The notes: generated by a model not told the origin, from the letters alone. A stretch of DNA of 64,000 nucleotides from Cephalopachus bancanus (GCA_027257055.1 JAPVLO010000133.1:5208001-5272000), one strand, 5' to 3'; numbered from the stretch's first letter, positions 44,199 through 57,139 are shown. Numbers and translations are program-made.

Positions 44199-47183
44199 CA
44201 AAGCACACACTGCCACGTCCTGTCTTACTACAGAAGATGGGTTTTGCACTGGGTCTTGTGCATTTTAGTGGCCAGTGCAAAGAAGGCAGTGTCTCGGGCA
44301 CATGCACCCCAGGGCTTTATGGCCAATGTAAGAAGAGTGTCTCAGAGAAATTCGACTACTCAACTGTTCCTGACAGGAAGTCTAGAAAGCAGCTTCTCAA
44401 AGTGTCTTCACAGAAACTGTTCCAGGCAACACATCCTTACCTCATTCCCACGGATGAGTTTCTTAATGCTGTTCTTTAAAGCTCCCAGTAGAATCAGTTT
44501 AGTGAAGTCACATTTTATACAGAACTTGAGGACTGAGAGTTAATTCATTAAGATCTGCTTTTTCGGTGCTGTGCCAGTTCACAAAAATAATTCCTAAATA
44601 ATTGCTAAATATGATTCTCATAATGAAATCTCATCACATTAACTGCATCCTGTGTATAGGAATTATATTTAGTATTCATTTCAAAATAGTATTATCATCA
44701 CTTTTGAAAAGCTCAAATATGAGTCTTTAGTTTGCTTTTATTTTGTCTGCTTGCAAAGAATTCTTCAGAAATGTCTTAAAAAATAAACAACATTGAGTTC
44801 TTATGACCCTTTTTGATTTCGAAAACCATCTCCTTTTCTAAATATGAAGAGAATATGGTGAGGCAAAATGGTATCTGAGATCATTTCACCTCAAATATTT
44901 AATGGCTTTAAGAAATGTCATTACGACATGTAGGTCATGATAACACTTTTTTTTAAAGCAAAGAACCTTTCTTATTTTCTCAGAAGCCTCAAAAGGCAAA
45001 GGAAAAATCAGTGTATTGATCCCGATGGAGTCCAATGTTATTCTAGCTTCAGAAGGTGTCCAGTTACAGAGAAGCATTTCAGTAATCATAAGGTTCAGGC
45101 AGACCTTACGTGACCCTATTCATTCCTGACCAGCAAACAGTTTTTGTTTAACTTCGAAAGAAACCAGACTAGCCTGCAAGGTTACTTGTAATCACGACAC
45201 CGTTCTCAGAATCACCATGTGACGGGAACAGGGCTCCCCGCTTCCTCCTTCTCTCTGCGGTCTGAATCTGAAGGACTCTGTACGGCTCTTACACTTGGCA
45301 CATCTTAGGCCTATTTAGAACATCAACACCATCAATCACAGAACATGGGGCCGGCCAGATGGAGGAACCCTGGCTATCATTCAGGGGTCATTTGTCATCT
45401 GGGCATGTCTGTTTGGTATATAACACTCCTTCAGTCCCAGAACAATTTTCTCCCTCCAAAAATATTCTCTTTGATTCAGGAAACACGTGATTAATAAAGG
45501 ACAAGGGTTTAAAGCCCGAGGTCAAGGCTAAAAGTCTTAACCAAACAAGTGCATTGCTTACTAACGTTTGCATCAGCAGTCAAAAATTCCCTTGAAGAGC
45601 TCCCGCGCTAAAGAAATACACATCTATTCTTAAATGCCATAAATTTCAAGGGACTGCGGCAGCGATGTTCATCTTGAGGGATTTATTTAAAAATAATGTT
45701 GTGCATCTGAGAAATGTTTTGCTACAGAATAATAACACCACATCAAGCATTTAAAAAGGCTCATTACAAACATTTACAATTTAATATAATAAAATTAAGA
45801 TTGAAAAGACATAGCTTAACCAATATGATATGTAAAGAAAATTTGTACTATAACATTAGGACAATTTGCATTAAAAATAAATTGTTTTCTAAGATGTCTA
45901 TTTACACTAAAATGGATTTAAAAGCAACACTCCTTTCCTCATACTCTTTGTCTTATTTATATGCCAATCTGCAATACTTTATAGTATTTTTCCATTAGAC
46001 GGCTTTTCTTTTAATCTTGTTTCTACTTTCACAAAAAGAACCTTCTTTTATGTTTATAGACTATTTTCTTCATTCTAGGCAACTTATAGTTCTACCCTGC
46101 AAGAGTATTTACTGTGTGTTTATTTTTTAGTACAATGACCAAGAAAAAAGCAATTGTTAGCACCATAAATTTTGAAAGTAATCGTCAGTCAAGGTTGTAC
46201 ACTATCCTAATATTTACTTAATCTGAAGTGACTCCATTTCTCAATCTGAACAAATGGATTTAATCATGTTTATTTCACCAGAATTGCAAAGGTAGTCACC
46301 AACTCCCACTGGAATTCTAAACACGCTCCTAGTGTAGATCATATGGCTGTGTCGACGATGTCACCAGGCCTGAGGAGCGCGCGGCAGTCATTTCTTCCTC
46401 AGTCTGTAGAGGCCTCGAGTTCCTGACACAGGCCACGTTAGAGAGGTGGACTTGCTGGCATTCATCTCTCTCGACCTCCCACCTCTCTGCCAAATATCCA
46501 AGGAACAAAAATAGAAGCTCAGTACAAATCACGCTGTATTAAAAATAAGTCATCATTGAAATTCAAACTAGCAATGCGTTCACCCGAGGGACTGCCTGAG
46601 AACCACGGCTTCCCAATCACAAGGTGGCTTTCCATGCCATGTGGTCAGATGCTTCATCCTATTGCTGTGGAAATTGAGCCTTCAGGCAGGAACTGACTGA
46701 AGTGAGACTGAACACTGGTGGTCGCTGTTCCTGCCCAGCTTAGGCTATATGGTGGTGGGAAGCCTTTCCCCAGCTCAGTGGTGAGTGCAGAGTCTTGGTC
46801 TGACCCGACTGGCCTGCAGTGTGGTCCTCTGTGGCTCCCCTACTTATGCTAACAGGATAACATCCTGCATGTGCCTGCTGATGGGGTCTCCACAGCACAG
46901 CACAAGCATAATGCCTTGGTGCACTCCATTGACCCTGTTAAACAATGACAAAGTGTGTAAGGCCCCAGTGGGTTAGAATTCATTGTTACAAAAACAGGGT
47001 TACCGACCCTGTCATATTTAACAGTGTTGAGCAGACACAGCAATGTGGCTCCTGAGGGCAAATGAAGAATTTCCACGGGTGATGTAAGTATGCTAATTAG
47101 CCTCTCTACATTCTGTTTCAAGCACTGAACAACTGTGTCCTTCGAGAAAGTTTGCTGAGCCTTCAACTAATAAAATCCAATAC
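44199..47183. other. Single-copy sequence, no gene recognised
   Basis: Two + frames at 44237-44543 overlap in different phases. A 67-codon minus frame (46329-46532) spans a CpG-bearing patch, and a 105-codon minus frame lies at 46849-47166. None has a recognisable domain. This is one of the few long intervals without evident transposons. Confidence 0.4.
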
Positions 47184-47467
47184 TTTTTCTTTTTTTGAGT
47201 TGGAGTCTTGCTTTGATACCCAGGCTGGAATGCAGTGGTGTGATGGCGGCTCACCACAGCCTCTAACTCCTGGGTTCAGGTGATCCTTCTGTCTCAGCCT
47301 CCTGGGTAGCTGGGACTACAGGCACCACCATGCCCAGCTGCTTTTTTGACTTCTTATGGGAATGAACTCTTGCTATATTGCCTAGGCTGGTCTCGGACTC
47401 CTGAGCTCAAGTGATCTTTAAGCTTTAGACTCCCAAAGTGCAAAGGTGTGAGCCACTGCGCCTGGCC
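47184..47467 (-). mobile_element. Alu, old copy
   Basis: Inverted; 'gagttggagtcttgctttg', 'agtagctgggactacaggc' variants ('gggtagctgggactacagg') and end 'gagccactgcgcctggcc'. T-rich tail at 47184-47197. Confidence 0.92.
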
Positions 47468-47648
47468 AAAGAACTTTTGTAAATAATAATTTAAAACGTG
47501 TTTCAACTTACTATCTTCTGTTAGAAAAAGAGTATGTTTCATGAGAGGGATTACTCTATTTTTGCTGTCGCCTCTTTTTGATGCATAGAATTGAAACAAC
47601 AATGTAGACTGACCGCCTTTACTTGCCCCCCCCAAAAGACAAAAATAG

Positions 47649-47826
47649 AGCCAGACATGGTGGCATGAACCTGTAGTCTGGGAAGGTTGAGGTAGGAGAA
47701 TTGCTTGAGTCCAGAAGTTGGAGGTTGCAATGTGCATTAACTGAGTCTGTGAATAGCCAGTGCACTCTAGCCTGGGCAACATAATGAGGCCCCGTCTCTA
47801 CAAAAGAAGATACAATTTAAAAAAAT
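47649..47826 (+). mobile_element. Alu monomer-like fragment
   Basis: 'gccagacatggtggcatgaa', 'gagaattgcttgagtccaga', 'agtgcactctagcctgggc' and a short A-rich end. Only one arm is present, so this is either a FRAM-like monomer or a truncated Alu. The 142-codon minus frame at 47354-47782 crosses both Alus and is chance. Confidence 0.8.
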
Positions 47827-48972
47827 TTAAACTAAACATCTATTTATCTGTACTCCCTTAGAATCATTTTCTGAACCTTTTTTAAAATGCTACATACAAT
47901 GACTAAGACAGGAACTGTATGTGTAGCTGACTCACATATCTAAGCTTTGGATATAAGTTTTCTTGCCTTAGTAGAAAAACAAGTAGAGCTAATTTTTTAA
48001 CAGTGCGATATTACCTTGGCACATCTTGTTCTCTCTTTCCCTCGGGGTTGTATACGAATGAATCAGAAAATTGCTCCCTTATGTGAAGCTTGAGTCTGCA
48101 CCTGTGTTAAATTCACATGGCAGTGGAATGGGGGTGGGGGTGGGGATGAGTGTCAGCAAAGTTAATGGGATGATGTATCTGAGTCTGAATTCTCAACTGG
48201 ACGAGCATCAGTGTGGAAAGCATCGATGGAACCATTTTTATAGGCATATTGTTTCACATTTAGAACTGAAATTAAGAATGTAATCATGTTGGCCAACTGT
48301 CCTCAAGTTTATGATTAGAAACGTCTGGCTCCAGATTTTGGGAAACTCCAGCAACCAGACATTCTGAAAATGTTGACACGCCAAAATTCCTAATTTACTT
48401 TCCGGGGGTCCTGGATCATCTTTCAAGTATTAAAATAATCTCTATGTCTTCAACATTGTAAAAGAGCTCATGACACGTAAGCAGGTCACTGACACAAAAA
48501 TACAGAACACGATGAGGAGTTGAAAGACAGGAAGAGTCGATGACCACTAGATTCAAAGGAACAAGCAGAATGGTTGATGTTCTGGGAGGTGTCTGGGTCG
48601 GACAGAGACAGGGAATGAATCAGTGCAACATTGAGAGGAATTAAATAAGGAAAACAGGCAGAGAAGATTACGTCCACTTTGGGACAACCAATTTGCTTCA
48701 CAGTGAAGCAAACTTGTTAATGAAATTTCATGTCCACTTGATTGATGTTTCCAGGCAAAATTGGATAGTGTATGACATGTATTCTGGATGAAGACATCTC
48801 TCTATTTGAAAGATTTTGCTATCAGAGCAAAACGGAAGTGAGAGAGAAGTTTGGGGCTCTAAGAATAAGACACCTCAGTTTTATCAGTCTGTCACACTGA
48901 GAAGAACAGTTATTTGCATAGTGTAGTGGATGCTGGTTAAAATCCAATCAATGGAATCTAGATGTGGGCTTC
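47827..48972. other. Single-copy sequence, no gene recognised
   Basis: Includes a G-rich 'gaatgggggtggggg' patch at about 48126. Frames of 62-71 codons lack motifs. Confidence 0.4.
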
Positions 48973-48996
48973 GTGCGTGCGCATGTGCGCACGCAC

Positions 48997-49050
<54 letters not shown>
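48973..49050 (+). repeat. Perfect GC-rich palindrome fused to (TG)n microsatellite
   Basis: Arms gtgcgtgcgca (48973-48983) and tgcgcacgcac (48986-48996) are perfect reverse complements separated by tg, followed by atat and about 25 TG units (49001-49050). Alternating purine-pyrimidine throughout, so it can adopt Z-form or cruciform structure. Minus HTHTHT frames are artefacts. Confidence 0.93.
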
Positions 49051-49052
<2 letters not shown>

Positions 49053-50179
49053 GTGAGGACTGCCAAAACTTCATGGGAGTAGAGATCACAAGTTAATAGA
49101 AGCCAAAGGACTCACAAAGTACAGGAACATTCTGGCTTACAAGAAATCCTACATCTTCAAGCTCTAGGACTGAAATAATAGAGTCATCTATGATAAATTG
49201 GTTAGTGGATATTTATGAATGACTGGCCCTTATCTAAACACAATCTTCCAAAATAATTCTACAAAAAAGTGTTCCTAATATAGCGTCCAAGTGCACCCTT
49301 AGGGCACACCACAACAGGTGGTTTGTGCTCTTCAGCGATGGGGAGTGGGGCACTGTCTGGAAGCCCCTCTGGCATGTGGGGCTGTGGATGGAATTTAGGG
49401 AAAATGTGAAGATGTGATTTCAAAGAGGTGGAATCTTCATAGGAACTCCAGTCCTCCTAAGAAACGAATGGGAAGTCTTTTAGAAATTGATTAACTATAA
49501 GACTATGAAGAATTTATTTTCTAGGAGAATTTTGTTGTTCTTGTGTTTTCTTTTCAAGTGTGACCAATTTTGGTTAGTCAAAACTTAACCTTTCCCTTGG
49601 GACCCATATTCTTGAAATAACTTCTTTAGGATTGAAGTAACTGCCTCGATGAGTAGAAACATTTAGTTATAATTTTTAAAAAAATGTATTGAACACTTAG
49701 GAGTGGAACAAAGAAATCATTCCTCCACAGGCAAATCCTCCTCACCCTGGCAAATCAACCTGTGTTCATATTTTCAGGTTCCCATCAAATTCATTAATAT
49801 GCATCTTTCTTTTTCCAAAGATATGAGTGGGCCAAAATGGATACTTTTTTCTAAATAATAACTTAACAGAAGCCTTATCATTTGAGCATTAAATATTGTT
49901 CAGTCTCTGAGACTGATGGAGTTTAATTTATGCATTTATTAATCTGGCTAATTGTTTGTAAAGAAAAAATTGTGTTTGTGTTAGGCTAGAAATTTTCTGG
50001 TGAAATCTTAAAGACCTAGAATTTGTTTAAACTGGAGATTTTCTAGAGCTTTGGCTTTTTCCTGTATTTGTTTTAGATCATTTAGAGTTGCTTGAAAAAT
50101 ACAACCAAATTTGGGAATGAGAAATTCATAAACAAGAATAAATTGGATCCATTTCAATTTTGCTGAGTTTACTTCAACT
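49051..50179. other. Single-copy AT-rich sequence
   Basis: No repeat or gene recognised; no open frame of interest. Confidence 0.45.
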
Positions 50180-50186
50180 CAAACTT

Positions 50187-50489
50187 CTTTTTTATTTTTT
50201 TTTTTGAGTTGGAGTCTCACTCTGTCACCCAGGCTAGAGTGCAGTGGCATGCTCACGGCCACAACAGCCTTGACCTGCTGGGTTCAGGTGATCCCTTCTG
50301 CCTCAGCCTTCCAAGTAGCTGGAATCACAGGTGTGCACTACCACACCTGGCTATTTTTTTTTTATTATTGTAGAGATGAGGTCTTACCAAGTTACCCAGG
50401 CTGGTCTCGAATCCCTGGGCTCAGACAATCCTCTTGCCTCCACATTCTAAAGTGCTGGGATTATAGGTGTGAGCCACCGCATCCAGCTC
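50187..50489 (-). mobile_element. Alu with TSD
   Basis: Inverted full-length Alu with T run, 'gagttggagtctcactctg', 'attattgtagagatgaggtc' and end 'gagccaccgcatccagctc'. Direct repeat caaactt (50180-50186 and 50490-50496). The 105-codon + frame is an Alu translation. Confidence 0.94.
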
Positions 50490-50500
50490 CAAACTTATTT

Positions 50501-51042
50501 TCAATGCGCTTGGCACCATAAAGGATTCACTGTCTCCCAGGTAAGAGTCACCTGCCTCCCAGGGCCTTGTGATGTGCTACGTAGACTCATCCATGAGCCA
50601 GACATAAGAGTCGAATGTAGGAGCAAGCAAAGTTCTCAGAGAACTTCTGTCTAGGGGTACAGACAAGGCATTCCAGCAGCAAGGGCTTCCTAGAGGAGGT
50701 GTAAGTGAACTTGCCAGGAAAGCAGAAGGGCAGGACTTACTCATGTTCAAAAACCTTTGATAAACTCATTGCGATGAAGGGCATATGTCCTCTGAAGGCA
50801 GAGGACCACAGAAGAGTGATCGTGAGCTTCTTTGAAGAATAAAAATGGAGAAAGAATAGACTCTTGGCCTAAACTCACACCGCATCTCAGGCACTGTGCC
50901 AGCAAGCCTTTCTTGACTACCTGGTGATGGGCAGGTCTGGTGTCATGGCCATTCAGTGCAGGGGCTCGACACCCTGTGTCAAGAGGGCCTCTCAGTCGGG
51001 GTCTGATGAAACTAACTGTACCATCTTTTATAAATGTATATT
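50501..51042. other. Single-copy spacer
   Basis: Begins with 'ctgtctcccaggtaagagtc', which contains a caggtaagag donor-like string at about 50536. No acceptor or coding frame supports an exon. Nothing else recognised. Confidence 0.4.
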
Positions 51043-51183
51043 GAGTTGGGGGTCACGCTATCGCCCAGTTGGAGTACAGTGGCACAATCATGGCTCACTG
51101 TAGCCAAGACCTCCTGAGCTTAGGTGATCCTTTCTCCTCAGCTTCCCAAGCAGCTGGGACTACAGACACCAGCATACCTGGCT
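51043..51183 (-). mobile_element. Alu right-monomer fragment (FRAM-like)
   Basis: 'gagttgggggtcacgctat', 'gagtacagtggcacaatcat' and 'agcagctgggactacagac'. Only one monomer, no long T tail. Confidence 0.8.
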
Positions 51184-52019
51184 CCCATCTTGACATTCTT
51201 GATGATCTTATCATTGAATTTGTGTGCCGTAAGTAAGTTCAGTAAGACAATGGAGCATGCATGGAGAGTTTGAGACCTTGACTTTCTTGCTCTCCATCTG
51301 TCACTGATGTCCTCCTTCTGGGTGACCACCAGGTTGCATTTGTTGGCAGAGGGGAGAATGTGTTCCATCATTGTTCTCAGGGACCTGATATCTTGCCAGG
51401 ACCTGCCTGCCTGAGAGCATGGGGAAAGTCAGGGACCCAGGTAATAAGTATGGAGAGTGTGGAGAGCTCAAGATCAGGTGTGCACTTCCTTTGGCATCTC
51501 AGCCACAGGCAAGGCAGTGTCTGGCAGCATTATAGTGCCATTGTGATGACTGGCCAAAGGCATTTTCCCTAACCCTGACCTGCTATTCCCAAGACAGAGC
51601 CTGTGATTTCTTGGGGATAGCATTTGTTGTAGGCTGGGAAGTTGGACTTCCCTGCCCCAGACAAGTCCTGCATTTTCATTTTTCACTGGGCCTTGCAGAT
51701 CCTGTGACTGAGGCAGCTGCTGGCGGCCCCCTACTACAGATGGGAAGCTGAAACCCAGAGAAGGGCAGTCATGTGGCAGAGCACGAGGTCTCACTCGAAA
51801 GCCCGTCCTCTCCCCACCGTAATGTCTGGCAGCACCTCCCTTGACAAACAACAGGGTAGGTAGCAGCACCTTGAGGTGCTGACCACAATGCATGTCCTCC
51901 CCTCTGGAGTGGCATGGAGGGAACCTGTGGTCCTCTCTTCACAAGATGGACCAGGGTATAAATAAGGTTTCTATGGCTTCCACTAGTGGACAAGGAGGAA
52001 GACTTTGAACTTCTGGCCC
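51184..52019. other. Unassigned sequence with MIR trace
   Basis: On the minus strand 51138-51371 reads as a 77-codon frame beginning MMEHILPSANKCNLVVTQKE that I could not match to any protein; its C-terminal codons are Alu-derived. A second minus frame (51474-51893, 139 codons) is not recognisable. 'ctactacagatgggaagctg' followed by 'aaacccagagaagggcag' (51730-51766) is a MIR signature. Confidence 0.35.
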
Positions 52020-52430
52020 ACCGTTATGACTGAGTGGTGACTCCCAAGAACTTTGCTTGTTCAGAAGGTAAAGCCATAACCTTCAGTACCTCAAATGTGA
52101 CTGTGTTTGGAGATAGGTCCTTTACAGAGGTAATGAAATTCAGTGGAGGCCATTGGGTGGGCCTTAATCTGATCTGACTGGTATCCTCATAAGAAGAGGA
52201 AATTTGGATACACAAAAAGCTACCAGGGAGTCATGCACACAGAGGACACTCCCAGAAGACAGTCATATACAAGCCAAGGAGAGAGCCCTCGGAATCAGCC
52301 ATGTTGGCACCTTGACCTTAGACGTCTAGTCTCCAGAACTGTGAGAAAATAAATAAGTTTCTGTTGTTTAAGCCACCTACTCTGTGGTATTTTGTTATAG
52401 CAGCCCAAGCCAATGAACACACCTAAGACC
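52020..52430 (+). mobile_element. MLT1-type (ERVL-MaLR) LTR
   Basis: 'cctcaaatgtgactgtgttt', 'ggagataggtcctttacaga', 'tcctcataagaagaggaaat', 'agccaaggagagagccctcg', 'gtctccagaactgtgagaaa' and 'ctctgtggtattttgttat', all in MLT1 order. Solo LTR. Confidence 0.9.
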
Positions 52431-52850
52431 CTGACATATTAATCCATCAATCTTCTATTGGCCTAAATGGTATAGTAACAGGATTCTATCGAGTGTTACA
52501 AAAATAAAGAGCTATATATAAAAGCCCACTGGAGGAAGTGAACATTCTGTAGGAAAGAAATTTCACAACACAAAATTGGGAGAGTGAGAGAGAGAAAACA
52601 GGATGAGACCAGAAGAAAAACCGGAGATCTCTCAGGTAAGGAACCTCAGCTTCTGTTCCTCACCTTTACTTATTTTTATATAAGCAAGTAATATATAAAT
52701 TATACATGTTTGGTTTTTTTAAAAAGCCTAAATCGGTGGAGTAAAAGTTCTAGGTCTTTCCATCACCATTCATTCCCCGTCTTACATCCCACCTCAGCAG
52801 TAACCGCTGATAGGCATATTCTTTCAGACCATTTCAAACATGTGTTTATG
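52431..52850. other. Single-copy spacer
   Basis: No repeat recognised, apart from a GA-rich phrase at about 52580-52600. An 87-codon + frame (52710-52973) runs into the following Alu and is chance. Confidence 0.4.
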
Positions 52851-53119
52851 TCCCAGCACTTCGGGAGGCCAAGGTGGGAGGATTACTTGAGCCCAGGAGT
52901 TCGAGAGAAGCCTGGGAAAACTAGCAAGACCTCATCTCTACAAAAAAATTTAAAAATTAGCTGGATGTGGTAGTGTGCACCTGTAATCCCAGCGACTGGG
53001 GAGGCTGAGGTGGAAGTATTGCCTGGGCCCAGGAGTTCAAGGTTACCGTGAGCTATGATCACACCACTGTACTCCAGCCTGGGTTACACAGCCAGACCCT
53101 GCCTCAAAAGAAAAAAAAA
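52851..53119 (+). mobile_element. Alu, 5'-truncated
   Basis: Starts at 'tcccagcacttcgggaggc' (about 20 bp of the head missing) and includes 'aaaaattagctggatgtgg', 'gtgagctatgatcacaccac' and 'actccagcctgggttacac', then a short A tail. J-like by its diagnostic bases. Confidence 0.92.
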
Positions 53120-53139
53120 TGCATTTAAGGATACATGTA

Positions 53140-53460
53140 TAATATTTCTGCATATGCTTAACTTTGATTAACTCAATTTTCATTATTGAAAACAATGTGA
53201 TTATATAATATATATTGTTTTGTGACTTGTTTTCCCATTTAACAATACATATTAGAGATATTTCTGTATCTACCCCACACTTTTATATCATGTAATTTAT
53301 TATGAAATTATGTGAAACTCCACAGTATGGATTCCTTGTAATGTATTGAACCATTACCTTACCTATAGACATTTAGGCTGTTTCCAATTTTTTATGTTTA
53401 TGAAAAATAATGTAGTAAAATTTTTGTACATGTGTATTTGTGACATTTAGATCACTAATT
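53140..53460 (-). mobile_element. Old LINE fragment
   Basis: 'gtgacttgttttcccattta', 'ttagagatatttctgtatct', 'atggattccttgtaatgtat' and 'ggctgtttccaatttttta' recall an inverted old L1/HAL1 region. No frame survives. Confidence 0.5.
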
Positions 53461-56219
53461 GCGATATTTCCTGGTCACTTCCGTGATTCCTATTTTGCTT
53501 CTGGATTCCATCTAGAATTTACAGCTAAGGCAGTCTTTTCCTATCTGAATTAGGTATGTACAAAGAGGCCAAGATGATTTTTCTTTAATATCCAAGTCAT
53601 CAGAGCCATGTTTCCTTGGTAGAGGAAGTGCTTTAACAGATAGAGCCACATGGCTTGTGCGCCCAGACCCAGGAGCAGGCAGCACCAGGAAAAGTTTAAG
53701 CTGCTAGCTGAACACATGACCTCCCTGTAGCTCAAGGTGGAGAGACAGTGATGCTGTGAACAGGGCATGACTCGATGCCAGGTGATACCCGTGTACTCAG
53801 GAGGACAGGCCCACTAAGAGTGACTTACGGGATTCTCTCTGGGATGGACATGTATGATGTGGCCTTCAGTGCAGAGGGGGCATTGTGGACCCTGATGAAA
53901 GCTGGGCATTTCCTTCCAATTTCCACATTTCGTTCAAGCAGTCCCTGCCCAGTGAATAACGACACCCTGTGTTACAGCTGCATAAATCAACTCGTGAGAC
54001 TTCCTTTAAAAAGCCAGGTTCATTTTATGGTGGCCTAGCAAATATTGGTTTTTGGTTTAAAAAAATAAATACCCGGTATAAGCGATTCTAGTAGCCAAAT
54101 GGATGGTGAGGTGGGCACGTCGAAGAGCAATATTGAAAGATCGTAAGCATTTAGAGACAGGTTAAATATATCCTATCACTAAGCTCCAGCCCTCCCTTTC
54201 CAACTCTACAAAGCAATATTTCTAACTCCTTCTTAGAGCTGAGACCTTCTAGTCTCCATTCTCTCTGGCAAAACTTGCTATGACTTGGCTTTGGGCAGTA
54301 ATTCATCCAGAAAGCTGGCCACTTGGGCTTGCTTTGCCATTATTTCTTCTTTCCAAAACCCTCCATGGAACTGTTTACCTTCATTGCTCTGGCCAATGGG
54401 TTCTCCACTTCTGAGGATCCAAAGTGGAGGTGCCTTCCCCTTCAGCAGAATCTTCCTACATTTTCTGAAAAAGGCGTTCCCTCCCCTCCTCTCTGTGACT
54501 TGTGCTTAGTCAAGGGGGAAGAAGGAGAAGCTGTCAGTAGTCTTAGGTGTCTGTTTCTGAGCCATATCTATCCCATTTTAGAGAAAAGAAAATTCTGTGT
54601 GTAGCCGTCTGCAGAACCCAAGGCTTCTGCTCAGACCAGTATGTGCACATCAGTAGGCACAGGAGTTCGCACGATCTGGGCTTAAGCTCATTCCTAGGGT
54701 CCACAAGACATTGGAGGAATCGAGTGTTGGTGCTTCTGTTCTTCACCAGACCTTCTCATCTCACCTCTCTTAGCTCACCAGCATCTAATGTCAAAATAAG
54801 GTGCCCTGTAACTTGAGGGCAATGCCTAGAAGTTGTAAAACTGGTTTAGGTCAAGGTACTATCGACCTTATGAAGAATAGGTAGGGATTTCCTGGGATGA
54901 CCTGTGTTCTATACACCAAATAACTAAACATGAGTTTGGGTTTCCCCAGGCTTTCCATAGGAACCAGACTCGTTGTTTTACTGTGATGTATTTCATGGCT
55001 AACAAACTAGCTGTTAGCACCTTGATAAATAACATTCTTTGTATTTGAATTTTTACTTATGGACATGTGTTGGCAAATGATACTGTCACTAGTGACAATA
55101 ATGAGGTCCCTCATTAACTCCAGGAATCACATTTCTCCTGGAGTACAACCATGAGAGTCGAGACAGCCTGGTCACACTTTCCACTGTCAACCTCAGAAGT
55201 ATCTACTGTGATGCTTTTGCGTGTCTTGGTATTACCTTTGCATTTGGAATGGACTAAGTCTCAAGCTTTCCGAGTCTCACAAAATAAATTATGAAATGCG
55301 TCACTGAGACCTCTTTGGACAACTGGACCAGAAGTTCTACTTGTTGCATTTAAAGCTGAGTTTCCTTCTTGGTTCACTGTGAGACTGCTGACAGGAGCGA
55401 TCTGAAGGGTGCTCTGTCGTTCAAACACAAAGGAAAGACTTTGGAGGTTATTTTTAGCATGATGGTTTATTTTACTTGGAAGTGTTGCACCACAAAGTTC
55501 TTTAAAAATCCCTGTATATTTTTAAATGTATTTAAAATTCAGATTCTCGATTTCACATTTTATCACCGCTTTAATTAGGCATAACAGATTGAAATAAGGT
55601 ATCATAGAATAACTTTGCTTGTCGAGGCTCACAATACTGAAATTTACTCCACATGATGGTCTCCCCTCCCCCCAGACCTGTCTGAGTCACCAGAAGAAAT
55701 GAATATGCAAAGAACAGCCCTCCATCTTTCCGGATCCTCAGATTCCAAAATAAGAAAATTAGTCATCTCTTCCCAAGACTTGTGAACTTGCCCCAAGCAT
55801 CGGATACTTTATTTTGTGCCTAAGCACTGAAAAACGGGTTTTGATGTGCTTATGAAGAAGTACTTCATAAAGTAACTGATGTGTATAAAAATACATAAAT
55901 AAGATGGGAAAATATGCCACAAACTATTTGCATATGATAATTTCATAAAACATTCCCCTCGAGAAATGCCTGAGTGAAATTAATTCACAATCAGTAGAAA
56001 CCCAGTGGGAGCATGTTCGTCGAAGTAAATAATCCAAAATTATTCTTGGGCTGTGCAGTTTGTTTACTGCCTTAACGGAAGTGTGTATCAAACATCAGTG
56101 TGTTAGCATTTGGCCAAGGGCTGGGGAGCCAGTCACGGCCTCCACCTCTGGTACTTTTCATCCATTTTGCTGTTTATATTCCTTGGCAAGAGGTTCACAC
56201 CACAAGGGCATTTGTTCCA

Positions 56220-56224
<5 letters not shown>
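53461..56224. other. Single-copy sequence, no gene recognised
   Basis: Frames at 53775-54038, 54285-54604, 54547-54816 and 55369-55578 (+) lack domains and several overlap in different phases. No dense CpG, no repeat identified. Confidence 0.4.
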
Positions 56225-56266
<42 letters not shown>

Positions 56267-56270
56267 ACAC
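56225..56270 (+). repeat. (GT)n microsatellite
   Basis: About 20 GT units (56225-56264) followed by acacac, giving a small hairpin potential at the right edge. The CVCVCV and HTHTHT frames are artefacts. Confidence 0.97.
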
Positions 56271-56344
56271 AATGATGGCATAACTCCTTTTAGAAAAAAG
56301 CCTCCAAAGTATGGTTGCATTCTTTAAGTTGCAAAAGAGTTGGC

Positions 56345-57126
56345 TAATTTTAGTGGCCAACAAACATATGAAAAAATTCTCAATGTCACTAATCACCAGA
56401 GAAATGCAAATTGAAACCACAGTGAGTTATCACTTCATAATAGAATGACTATTATTAGAAAGTCAAAGAACAACAGATGTTGGCATGATTATGGAGAAAG
56501 GGAACACTCATTCACTGTTGGTGGGATTGTAGACTAATTCAACTTCTGTGGAAAACAGTATGGAGATTTCTCAAAAACTAAAAATTGAATTACCATTTGA
56601 CCCAACCATCCCACTCCTAGGGATCTACACAAAAGAAAATAAATCATGATATAAGAAAGACACCTGTCCTTGTATGCTTACTGCAGCACTATTCACAACA
56701 GCAAAATCATAGAACCAACCTAAGTGCCCACCAGCAATTGACTGGATAAAAAAATGTGGTATATACACACCATGGAATACTAGGCAGCCATAAAAAAGAA
56801 TGCAATCGTGTCCTTTGCAGCAACATGAAAAGAGCTGGAGATCATCATCCTAAGTGAAATGGCTCAGAAACAGAAAATCAAACACTGCATGTCATCACTC
56901 ATATGCAGGAGCTAAATAGCCACAGAGATGGAAATAAAAAAACACTGGGAACACCAATGAGGGAAGGACGGGGAATAGGGTTCAGAAATTACCTATCAGG
57001 CACAGTGTTCACTATAGGGAATGGGCCACCTGAGATCTAGTCCCCACCACTATACAATAATTCTATGTAACAAACATGTAGGTATACCCCCAAATCTAAA
57101 ATAAAAATCAAGAAAAAAATAATTTT
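56345..57126 (+). mobile_element. L1 3' end, older primate-type
   Basis: 'atcaccagagaaatgcaaat', 'ttggtgggattgtagacta'-type text, 'cagcactattcacaacagc', 'accatggaatactaggcagc' and 'cctgagatctagtccccacc', then 'tacaataattctatgtaac' and an A-rich end. This 3' UTR differs from the other young L1 copies in the window and matches the widespread older primate L1 type. ORF2 frames are interrupted. Confidence 0.92.
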
Positions 57127-57139
57127 AAAATGTATTTTT

